A DNA stretch of 13,095 nucleotides, taken from Gracilaria caudata (taxonomy: Eukaryota; Rhodophyta; Florideophyceae; Gracilariales; Gracilariaceae). Both the position numbers and the translations under genes were made by a program. This document shows positions 1 through 7,900 of this stretch, one piece after another; position 1 is the first letter of the stretch, and each line of letters opens with the position of its first letter. The stretch is taken from positions 1 to 13,095 of the forward strand of contig JASCIV010000741.1 of NCBI GenBank assembly GCA_030374735.1, given 5' to 3'. Under the pieces are notes generated by a model. The model saw only the letters and a list, made by a program, of their open reading frames with translations. It was not told where the DNA came from and made no database searches.

Positions 1-156
1 GCGCCGATGAGCATGGCCTGGCTTGTGGTATAAAGGATCCGTGACTGACAGGGTGCGCCCTGGAAGAACGGGCAGGTGTCTGATTGAATCTTCTCGCCAA
101 CAATTCTTACCCAGCCACGACAGAAGAACCGCTGCAGAATACAAGACATTCCATTA

Positions 157-173
157 TCTCTCTCTCTCTCTCT
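157..173. repeat. (TC)n microsatellite
   Basis: A pure TC dinucleotide run of 17 bases (8.5 units), seen directly. It is short and probably polymorphic. No function is implied. Confidence 0.9.
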
Positions 174-939
174 GAATCGCTGACGCCATTTGCACGGAAG
201 GCGGGGGCTTGCTAAGGACCCCAACAACCTATAACACCTCTGCAATGTCGCAGCCACCAGCTACAAATCAAAAGCTGCGATGCACTCACTGGCGTGCAAC
301 AGGAAACGACCAGGTCCCTAGGTAGGCCTGAGCTGTTTTCAATCGCAGAAGCGTTTTGCTACAGACGCTTAGATATCGTCAACGACCTCTAGCACGTATG
401 ACGTTGGCCACTCAAGAAACCGGGGGCAGCAACCCTTCCTCCCAACCAGCATACCATCGGCGAGATGGGGTGGAAGAGCCAGCATAATGTTAGCGTTCCC
501 TCTTCACCGTTATCCGATGGCCCAGTGTAACATTAGCCCCCCGAGAAAACCCTGCTCCAGTGAGAGCTCTTACCTTCGTCATAGAATCAGCTGCCATTCA
601 AACAGGAGTAAGTTGCTTCCACTCCCGCGTCTCCCTGGCAAGGGCAGAATTACTGTTGAGGCCGCGCTCAGGGAAGGCTGCCAACGTAACGCATCTAACA
701 TGAAACATGACGTGTATCGCGGGAACTGGGCCATTCAACAACAGCAGCGCGGCCGTGCTGGCATCCTATGTTTGGGAGCTCTCAAGAACGGTGATGTTAT
801 AATATCTGAACGTCCGCGATGCATGATATCATGGGTTGTGAATTTGGAAACATGTTATCCGACACGTTGTGAGATGGAAATCGAATCTCGGGACATGTCT
901 CTCGAGACTAATGTTATAACGGGGTGCGCGACAGGTGGG

Positions 940-982
940 TGCTCTGTTCTGGGTAACACAATGTGTTACCCAGAACAGAGCA
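940..982. repeat. Perfect 21-bp inverted repeat with a one-base centre
   Basis: Arms 940-960 and 962-982 are perfect reverse complements around a single A at 961. The inner arm reads GGGTAACACA and returns as TGTGTTACCC. In single-stranded DNA or RNA this would form a long hairpin with almost no loop. It is the longest perfect palindrome I found in the window and starts a run of three contiguous palindromes about 285 bases upstream of the haloperoxidase start codon. Confidence 0.95.
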
Positions 983-1010
983 ATGCTAATGTCATTAGCA
1001 TTACCCGGGT
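982..1010. repeat. Second and third contiguous palindromes
   Basis: AATGCTAATG (982-991) and CATTAGCATT (993-1002) are perfect reverse complements around a single T at 992. They directly follow the 940-982 palindrome, sharing base 982. The next eight bases, ACCCGGGT (1003-1010), are themselves a perfect palindrome. Three palindromes thus lie end to end with no spacer. Confidence 0.93.
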
Positions 1011-1040
1011 TGCGGACCACCTCGGGGTTACCTTTTTGCA

Positions 1041-1059
1041 TCCGTTTGCTGTAAACGGA
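1041..1059. repeat. 7-bp inverted repeat TCCGTTT/AAACGGA
   Basis: TCCGTTT (1041-1047) and AAACGGA (1053-1059) are perfect complements with a 5-base loop. The repeat lies 31 bases after the palindrome run and appears to belong to the same hairpin-rich patch upstream of the haloperoxidase. Confidence 0.8.
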
Positions 1060-1265
1060 GCGGCCCAGGAGATTTGGGAACCTATCACAAAAACGCTGGG
1101 TGGAAACAGACTCCTTCGGTGTTTTGTTCCAGCTATCAACCGGAAGCACCATGCTTGTTGAATCTGCCTGCCTAATGCTGCGCGCTATAGACGAGTCCAT
1201 CGTCACAACAGTCCCTTTCCATCTGAACCCCATCCCCGTCAGTCGCAATCTCCGCTTGTGCAATT

Positions 1266-2858
1266 ATGAGCGCCGGCTTCGTTTTCATCCTTGCGCTTCT
1301 CTATGCTGTTCAGGTCTGGGTCGCTCATGCCCAGCCCTCACAGAATACAATTGAACGTGAAAGCCAGGCGTACACCTTTGATCTGTTCCCCAATGTGTTC
1401 AACGCCATCACCACAGATGGAGTTGAAACCCCAATCCAGATCCGCGCCTTCTTTTATCTCAACCTCGCCGTCTTCAACGCCTGGAGCAACTATCATCCCA
1501 CCGCTGTGGATATATTTGGTCGCTCTCGTTTTAAGCGCCCTGCCGCCGAACACACCATCGAGAACAAAAACATTGCCATCTACTACTCCTTGTTTCGTCT
1601 GTACCAAGCTTCACCCCCCAGCTTTGGTGGCGATTCGGGCATTCCAAACTTCCGTGAGCGAATGCTGGAGCAAGGACTGGACCCGGATGACATGAGCCTT
1701 GACATGACCACCCCGATCGGTATTGGAAACCGAGAGGGAATGGATACAGCCCGTCTGTTGTTGATGGATGGATGGAACGCCAATGGTTCACTCAGTTCTT
1801 CTGATCCGGCTTATTCCCTGCCCCTAGCCGATTACACAGGGTACACACCGGTGAACTCACCGTCGAAAATCGAGTTTCCTTTCCGCTGGCAGCCCGTGCT
1901 TGAATCGAATGGTGTCGGCTTTTTCTTCCGCCAGGAGCATGTAACCCCATACGCGGGTCAGGCCATAGCGTTCAGCCAAACGCCCGAGCAGATCGAACGT
2001 CGTAAGGTGCGGTCGCCGTATCGGGATCCTGATGTGCCCTTAGCGGAAGCCAAGCGTAAGGATTTGCGCAAACTGCGTAAATATGCTCGTGATGTACTCA
2101 AGCGATCCGCAGACCTGACGGAAAGGCAAAGACTATTAGCTGAACTGTTTGATAACAAGGTGTTTGCGTTCCGAACCCCAGAGAATCCGTTTGGTTCTTC
2201 GAGTATCGCCGCTGCAGTACGCTTCTTTATCATTGGACCGGTTTTCGACCTTTCGTTCGATGAGGATGTTATTTACGGACTGGCCTCCAATATCGTCACA
2301 TTTGACGCAACGATGGCTGTCTGGAAAGAAAAAGTTCGTCATGATGCGATCAGACCTACTGGCCAGACAATGGATCTGTTACTGGGAGAGGATTTGGTCG
2401 AGGTATGGGGAGGACCTGGCCGTGATACAACGCGTATTCGCCCCAAGGATTGGCAGCCGTTGATTCGGACCATGCCCCACAGTGAATTTCCGTCGGGCTC
2501 CGCATGTGTGTGCGAGGCTTTCATTGAACATGCGCTCATCTTCACCGAAGGCCGGGATGAATTCCCATTCAACGTAACATTCACAAAGGGTTCGAGCAAG
2601 TTCTATCCCGGCAGCGTTCCTGCAGAGGATGTGACTATCCCTATTAACCGTCTTTCAGAATGGAATCGTCTTTGCGGTCAATCAAGGCTTTGGGCGGGTG
2701 TTCACTTTGAACCATCTGTGTCAGCTGGACAGAGACTCTGTAAGGGGCTCGGAAGGACGGCGCAGGATGTGATTGAGAAGTTGGTTCGTGGTGAACCGGC
2801 GCTAACATGGTTGCAGTGGCTTGGCGATGACGTTGACAGATTTTGGGAGAGCGATTGA
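1266..2858 (+). CDS. Secreted vanadium-dependent haloperoxidase / PAP2-superfamily protein
   Basis: A 530-residue intronless frame from an ATG with A at -3. Residues 1-22 form a typical signal peptide with likely cleavage after AHA, so the protein is probably secreted or apoplastic. Vanadium haloperoxidases use H2O2 to oxidise halides and share a fold with PAP2 acid phosphatases. The vanadate-pocket motifs are present in order: K356-x6-R363-P364, P409-S410-G411, and S473-R474-x5-H480. These match, at nearly the same positions, Lys353, Arg360, Ser402-Gly403, Arg490 and His496 of the Curvularia inaequalis chloroperoxidase. The acid-base His (404 there) is Ser412 here, in PSGS rather than PSGH. 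His405 sits where algal bromoperoxidases have His and the fungal enzyme has Phe397. The family call is strong. Haloperoxidase rather than phosphatase or other activity is uncertain because of Ser412. No partner gene is adjacent. Confidence 0.85.
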   Translation: MSAGFVFILALLYAVQVWVAHAQPSQNTIERESQAYTFDLFPNVFNAITTDGVETPIQIRAFFYLNLAVFNAWSNYHPTAVDIFGRSRFKRPAAEHTIENKNIAIYYSLFRLYQASPPSFGGDSGIPNFRERMLEQGLDPDDMSLDMTTPIGIGNREGMDTARLLLMDGWNANGSLSSSDPAYSLPLADYTGYTPVNSPSKIEFPFRWQPVLESNGVGFFFRQEHVTPYAGQAIAFSQTPEQIERRKVRSPYRDPDVPLAEAKRKDLRKLRKYARDVLKRSADLTERQRLLAELFDNKVFAFRTPENPFGSSSIAAAVRFFIIGPVFDLSFDEDVIYGLASNIVTFDATMAVWKEKVRHDAIRPTGQTMDLLLGEDLVEVWGGPGRDTTRIRPKDWQPLIRTMPHSEFPSGSACVCEAFIEHALIFTEGRDEFPFNVTFTKGSSKFYPGSVPAEDVTIPINRLSEWNRLCGQSRLWAGVHFEPSVSAGQRLCKGLGRTAQDVIEKLVRGEPALTWLQWLGDDVDRFWESD

Positions 2859-2941
2859 TTCGATTTCTTCCGTTCACGAAAGTCCTATGCTGCCCACTGG
2901 AGCAAAGGCCGCGCCTGCCATGCACATGGTACGGGGGTAAG

Positions 2942-2961
2942 AGGGTTATCCTCATAACCCT
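2942..2961. repeat. 8-bp hairpin after the haloperoxidase stop codon
   Basis: AGGGTTAT (2942-2949) and ATAACCCT (2954-2961) are perfect complements around a CCTC loop, 83 bases after the stop codon. It would fall in the 3' UTR if the transcript extends that far. In a eukaryote it should not be read as a bacterial-type terminator. Confidence 0.85.
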
Positions 2962-3007
2962 TTAATCAACGCTGCTCGAATATCCATAAGTAAAGGTCCC
3001 ATATTGT

Positions 3008-3041
3008 CCTACGACCGAGATGCGCCTACGACCGAGATGCG
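3008..3041. repeat. Perfect 17-bp tandem duplication
   Basis: CCTACGACCGAGATGCG occurs twice head to tail (3008-3024 and 3025-3041) with no mismatch. The identity points to a recent local duplication, for example replication slippage. Confidence 0.95.
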
Positions 3042-3126
3042 GATCCACGGGACTTTCGCTTCTCGTGCGCCAACGAAAACAAACAGTTCTGTTCAGTAGC
3101 TTATTCTGAGAGCTGTAGCTCAAGTT

Positions 3127-3171
3127 GGTTATAACCGATCTCCAACATCATGTTGCCTGGCACCCGCCAGG
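3127..3171. repeat. Palindrome GGTTATAACC and GC-rich hairpin
   Basis: GGTTATAACC at 3127-3136 is a perfect 10-bp palindrome. CCTGGC (3156-3161) and GCCAGG (3166-3171) pair around an ACCC loop, and outer TG/CA pairing could continue past one bulged G. No role can be assigned. Confidence 0.75.
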
Positions 3172-3329
3172 GCACCTTAACCTTGCCGCATCACTGCTGG
3201 ACCCGTTAAAGACACACCTATCCCCGTTCATTCCCCATATTATCGATCGACGCTCACATCATCCGTCAAACGCGTTCTTCCGTGACGACCAAATGATGCG
3301 AACTTGAGTTTCGATACACACGCCGAAAG

Positions 3330-4045
3330 CAGCGGTTTGCGCTGAATCGTGCCCAGCACATCTGCGAAGGGCACGTGTAGATATTCTTCCTCCCGATACA
3401 GACCCACCAACATTCGATCAGCGCGTCCAGTGATCACGACGAGCGATTGCACTTTTCGTTGCGCGGGCCAAAGCCATTGGCAAATGCACACTCGCACACT
3501 CACGGACGAAGATTTGCTCGAATCGATCAATGTTGTGCGAGCAAACCAACAGGAACAACAAACCGCACAAGCTGTGGACTGTGTGACTGTGTGCAGTGAC
3601 GACTGCATGTTGCTTCTCTTCCAGGCAGAAACGCTTTCGCCGAATGGGATCGCCACTGTCGTTCAGCAAGCCGTGTCTGGGACGGTTGAGAGATAGCCCC
3701 GATTCAAACGACGACCAACTACCCAGCAGCAGCCTTGACGCCGTTCCGCTTATCGCCCATGCGGGGTAAGATGAGGCTCTCTTGGACTTGGCAATGTACA
3801 CGGGTGTTATTGCCAAACTTGAGCTTATCGAACCCGATCCCAACGCTCTTGATACGCATCTTGGACGTGTGGTTCCCGTCCACCGAATCTATGTGGCCGT
3901 AGCGAACAGATCTCGAGCTCACTTGGACAGCGAAGGCCTTCTTCCCAGGCCATCCAGTTCGTGTTTTGTACGCCGCAAAAATGGGTTCCCAGTACGTTGT
4001 TGAAGTGTTGGGCACCACGGCGATGGCGCATATCGCACAGGCCAC
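3330..4045 (-). pseudogene. Degenerate minus-strand coding-like patches, one faintly phosphofructokinase-like
   Basis: No intact gene is present, but minus-strand patches read like real protein in alternating frames. From about 3477 to 3442 one frame reads ALARATKSAIA. A different frame then reads GRADRMLVGLYREEEYLHVP (about 3428 to 3369). Together they resemble, by eye only, the C-terminal A-x-G-[KR]-T-x-x-[ML]-V-G...HVP pattern of some 6-phosphofructokinases. Further upstream on the same strand (4045 to 3790), a frame with YWEPIFAAYK and GIGFDKLKFGNNT appears to continue in another frame as PVYIAKSKRASSYPAW. Frame changes at both junctions suggest indels in a decayed gene. The patches need not belong to one gene, and chance resemblance is quite possible. 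Confidence 0.2.
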
Positions 4046-4412
4046 AGGTTGCGCTATGCCTTCAGCTTCGCGGACGCCATTGATAGTCGCTTAGAAGCCC
4101 ACAATCGCGACTAGCGGGTTTGCTGGAGGTGCTCGTATCGGTCTTATCTTCCAGTACCGATCTGGCTTGGAATCGTGCTCCCGTTTTCATTCCACAATCC
4201 CATCATTCATGACGCACGTGCTATCACATTGACAGGAGACTCCGAAGCTTGCCCGGACCCCGTCCATACATCATGACGCTCTGTTGCACCGTAAGGTGTA
4301 ACCATAGGCGTTCAGTGAGAACCGGAAGGATTTCATTGCTCCTAGGGCGGGTGGCATAGGTTTCACAGAAGGTCAAGGGCAATGATGATGAAAGGACAAG
4401 AAGAGAGAAATA

Positions 4413-4440
4413 ACGGCAGAGCGAAAGCGCAGTCTGCCGT
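4413..4440. repeat. 8-bp inverted repeat
   Basis: ACGGCAGA (4413-4420) and TCTGCCGT (4433-4440) are perfect complements with a 12-base loop. A second repeat, GTTCGAT/ATCGAAC, follows at 4482-4502. Confidence 0.8.
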
Positions 4441-4750
4441 ATGAGACGAGAGGGGACGCCGGTGTCTTCATGCAGATGGAAGTTCGATCTCGATCATCGA
4501 ACGTCCTGCCATTTCAGATCCGAAATACCTTTAGTAGATCCGTTTCATGTATCAGGGAGCTCAAGTGCCTTTCCATGAGCTTACGAAATTTTTGACACGG
4601 AAATCAGGAAACTACACGTAGCACAAGGCCGAATCTGATAGCAAAGCTCCATACACAGGGCAAAACTGATTGATTTGATCTGATTTTTTAAAAATATCTT
4701 TTAAAAACTTGCAGTTTCTAAGATTCTGGAATCTCACCATGAAAGTTGGC

Positions 4751-4755
4751 AGAAT
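4751..4755. repeat. Left target-site duplication AGAAT
   Basis: AGAAT directly precedes the TG of the 5' LTR and is repeated directly after the CA end of the 3' LTR at 9439-9443. Five-base target duplications are usual for Ty1/copia integrases. AGAAT also occurs inside the LTR at 4764-4768, so a small chance of coincidence remains. Confidence 0.88.
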
Positions 4756-4844
4756 TGTCAAACAGAATTACAGTCAGCTACCAAGATTCTTAAGCGCGCA
4801 GACGGTGAGATCGAAGTAAAGTCTAGCCAGTGCCTTCCTTCACA
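4756..4844 (+). repeat. 5' LTR (89 bp)
   Basis: It begins TGTCAAACAG and ends CCTTCCTTCACA, and is identical base for base to 9350-9438. At 89 bp it is unusually short for an LTR. The element may have lost 41 bp of U3 here, because the 3' copy appears to extend upstream to a second TGTCAAACA at 9309. No TATA-like box is obvious inside the 89 bp. Confidence 0.93.
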
Positions 4845-4857
4845 GGTTATGGGCCCA
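4845..4857 (+). promoter_or_regulatory. Primer-binding site, half initiator-tRNA-Met type
   Basis: GGTTATGGGCCCA follows the 5' LTR directly. It does not start with TGG, so it does not match a tRNA 3' end. It is complementary to the anticodon stem-loop of initiator tRNA-Met (UGGGCCCAUAACC, containing the CAU anticodon). Drosophila copia has the same kind of site and primes from a cleaved 5' half of tRNA-iMet. Minus-strand DNA synthesis would therefore start from an internal tRNA fragment. Confidence 0.88.
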
Positions 4858-4913
4858 CACGCTCGCAACACCTGATCTCCGCACTCCCACCCGCCCCTTC
4901 CTCTTAACCTCCC

Positions 4914-7900
4914 TTGCCCTTCGATCCTCTCAGACACACCATTATCACGGACCTCTCCAACTCCCGCCTCGCTAGGCGACTTCAACGCAAACACTCAGAC
5001 ATTACAGCCAAACTTTATCACAACGCCAAAATTGACGCCAATGACACCCACCAACCCCGCGATACAACACAAAATCTACCAAGTACAGCATCAATCATTA
5101 TAGAATTCGGACATAACATTCCCACAATCACAGAACTGGACATCGGCAACTATGCCGGTTGGTATCTTTCTCTCGAGACCTATGCAATCAACATCGACGC
5201 TCTCCCTCATCTGGAAGGTAACTCAGCAGCACCAGTCGATCCAGCAGCTCTGAAACAATACCAACTCAAAAAGAATTGTCTCTTAGGTGGCATACTTAAT
5301 AGCGTACCGAAAGACGTCCTAGGTCTGTTTCTCGTTCCGCATCAACGTCCGACTCCGCACGACCTCGTCAACAGCATCATCAATCACATCAACGAGTCAA
5401 CCAAAGAAGATCACAAAAACCTAAAAGTAGAAGCCGAAACCATCGAATACTCCGAAGACACAACCATCGATCAATTCGTAGAAGAGCACACTAAAGTCCG
5501 TAAGAAAATGATAGCCTCTCGATACCCAAATATTGCCGACGAAGAAACTACAGTGGACTTCATCATCGCCGGTCTCAAGAAAGTTCCATACTTAGCCAAT
5601 ACATTGTCACCGATCATCGTGAACCAACCAAAAACAGTCAAAGCATTCGTACGCAAGTTCAAAGAACAGTCAACACTCCTCCAACCCAAACCCAAACCGA
5701 CATCAACTCTTCAGAGTTTCACCGGGGACTATTCACAAGCAGGACCAGCATTCCCAGCCCCGCAATATACCTCCAACTACAGCTACCGCGGCCGCCCGTA
5801 CTATCCCCGCAGACCATTTCGCCGACCATACGCCCCACAGCAGCAGCAACGCCAAGTACCACCTCATCTCCTTTGCAAATTTCACACAAGCCTGGGAATC
5901 TACTGCAACCACACCGACACCGACTGCCGAGATGCACGTCACCCCAAATATCGAACCATGAAACCGCAGGCGCAATACATATACACAGAGGACTACCATA
6001 ACCCACCGTATCAGCTTCCCAGCCTACCCCCTCCCCCGCATCGCTCACACACCTACCCGCCACCACCACCGCCAGCTGAACTACAAAGTGAAGCTGACAC
6101 AGAGTCGACGGGTACGTTCATTCTTAATAGCGGCGCATCTCCCTCACACATACCCTTTGCCACCCGCTCCATGAAACCCCTTCCATCACAAGTACTAACC
6201 GAAACTGCCACTACGCAGTCGAGCAGATGCACGGACCATGGAACAATCCGAATCAAGCCCAACAAGAGTAATCACATGCTACACACTCATGCAGTGGCCA
6301 ATCCCAGTATCCGTCACAACCTGCTCTCGGTCCACGACCTTGCTTATCGATACGGAATGGTATTATTCACCCCTTCACACGGATACATTATCAACACCAA
6401 ACATCACCCCCCCTACAAGCTAGCCACTGCTACCTGGCACAAAAACCGTTATCTCATAAAAGGAAAGATAGTCGACAGAACTCAGGCTAACACCGCCAGA
6501 ACATTCACGTATAAACGTCACACCAAACTTTCCACAAAGAAAGCCAAACCGCTCACCAGCACACAATCACCCCCACAACGCGCTAATCAGACCACGTCGC
6601 ACCGACATCAAACTCCAACCAAAGCCGCACCACCGGTCACCTCCAATCCTCACACATCTCCGAAGATACCCAATCTTCACTCCACCCCCAACCCTACACA
6701 ACATCATCGACGCACAAGCACGCAGGCCAAAGTGCACAATTGGCACATCAAACTAAACCATGCCCATCCAAGCAAGATAGCCAAGACAGCCAAACACCGA
6801 CTCATCCCCACACTACCAAAGAACCTCCCCAGCGATATTCAACTCACATTTCAAGCCTGTCATCATGCTAGACTTCAACCCGCGCCACACAAACCCACCC
6901 AACATCATTATGCACCAGGAGCCTACATCAGCTCAGACACGTGCGGACCAGTCAAACCCACCTCCACCCATGGCAACAAACATATACTGATCATCATATG
7001 CGCAGCTACCCGCTTTGTCTTCGCTCACTTCGTCAAGGATCGAAAAGACATACCCACATACGTAGAGAAAACACTACACCACATTTCTCGCCGTATGGGA
7101 TACCCAATCCACCACTTCAGGACCGATAACGCTAAAGAATATACTTCCAAGCGTATGACCACAATATACACTCATTTCCAACTCCAACATCATCTGCGTA
7201 CGCCCCATCAACCACAAGAAAATTCGATCGCTGAAAGATTCAACCAAACATTAATGAACTCAGTCCGAGCCCTACTGCAGACAGCCAAACTTGACAACCG
7301 CCACTGGAAAGACGCAGCCCGAGACACAGTATTCAAATATAACCTTCTACATCACCAAGCAATTGACAGCTCGCCATATCACCGATGGTACGGAAACCAC
7401 CCCCACTTATCACATCTGTACACATTCGGCCAGGTAGGAACCGTTCCTGTATACGCCCCCAAGTCCAAGCTACAACCCAGGGCCGACCCAGCACGCTATA
7501 TGTATGCAACCTCCCTGACTCATGTGACCATCCTCAATCTCCGCACCAACCAATATCAAATGGTACGAGCACAAGACTTTCACCCCTACCACCGCGAACG
7601 AGACCCCACCTGGACTCCACCAGCAGCTTTCAAAGCCCGAGCCAAACACAAACAACCAATACCCCAGGATATCTCAGTCCACACCCCGCCCCCCGCAACC
7701 CTCACGCAAGCTCGAAAATATCCAGACTCCGCTGAATGGCAAACAGCTCACGATAAAGAGCTACAAAACGTTGACAATTACAACAGCATAAAGTGGCTTC
7801 CCAAGACATTCAAACCACCTCCGGAATCGATTATCCCACTGATGATGCTGTATCGCTATAAACACGCAGCTGATGGCACGATTACCGAACGCAAAGCCAG

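Larger units (their letters stand above)
1..1265. other. Intergenic region upstream of the haloperoxidase gene
   Basis: I see no recognisable gene here. An ATG-started frame at 487-1161 (224 codons) is open but shows no known domain and reads straight through the palindromes at 940-1002, so I do not call it. The region holds a short TC microsatellite (157-173), a CAGGG/CCCTG hairpin near 50-63, and the palindrome cluster at 940-1059. A TATA-like string (ctatag) lies near 1185, about 80 bases before the haloperoxidase ATG. It could be part of that gene's promoter, but this is a weak guess from position alone. Confidence 0.6.
2859..3239. other. Intergenic region downstream of the haloperoxidase
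   Basis: No gene recognised. The region contains the hairpin at 2942-2961, the 17-bp tandem duplication at 3008-3041, the 10-bp palindrome GGTTATAACC at 3127-3136 and a GC-rich hairpin at 3156-3171. A stretch near 3113-3140 superficially recalls a tRNA D-arm but no tRNA can be folded from it. Confidence 0.6.
4046..4755. other. Intergenic region left of the retrotransposon
   Basis: No gene recognised. It holds two hairpins: ACGGCAGA/TCTGCCGT (4413-4420 and 4433-4440) and GTTCGAT/ATCGAAC (4482-4488 and 4496-4502). An A/T-rich patch of T and A runs lies at about 4681-4710. The last five bases, AGAAT, are the left target-site copy of the retrotransposon. Confidence 0.6.

Noticed and set aside
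487..1161. 224-codon ATG frame upstream of the haloperoxidase
   Set aside because: No domain, signal or protein-like pattern. It reads through the palindromes at 940-1002 and overlaps a long antisense frame. I judged it a chance open frame.
829..1263. 144-codon minus-strand frame
   Set aside because: It begins at TTG, shares the palindromes and shows no recognisable family.
2942..2961. Rho-independent terminator after the haloperoxidase
   Set aside because: A hairpin is present but without a proper U tract, and the window is eukaryotic, so this terminator type does not apply.
3113..3190. tRNA-like string (tagctcaagttggttat)
   Set aside because: It resembles a D-arm, but there is no matching D-stem partner, no T-loop consensus and no acceptor pairing.
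5041..5103. ATG at 5041 as the Gag start
   Set aside because: It is in a different frame from Gag-Pol and reaches a stop at 5101-5103 after 20 codons.
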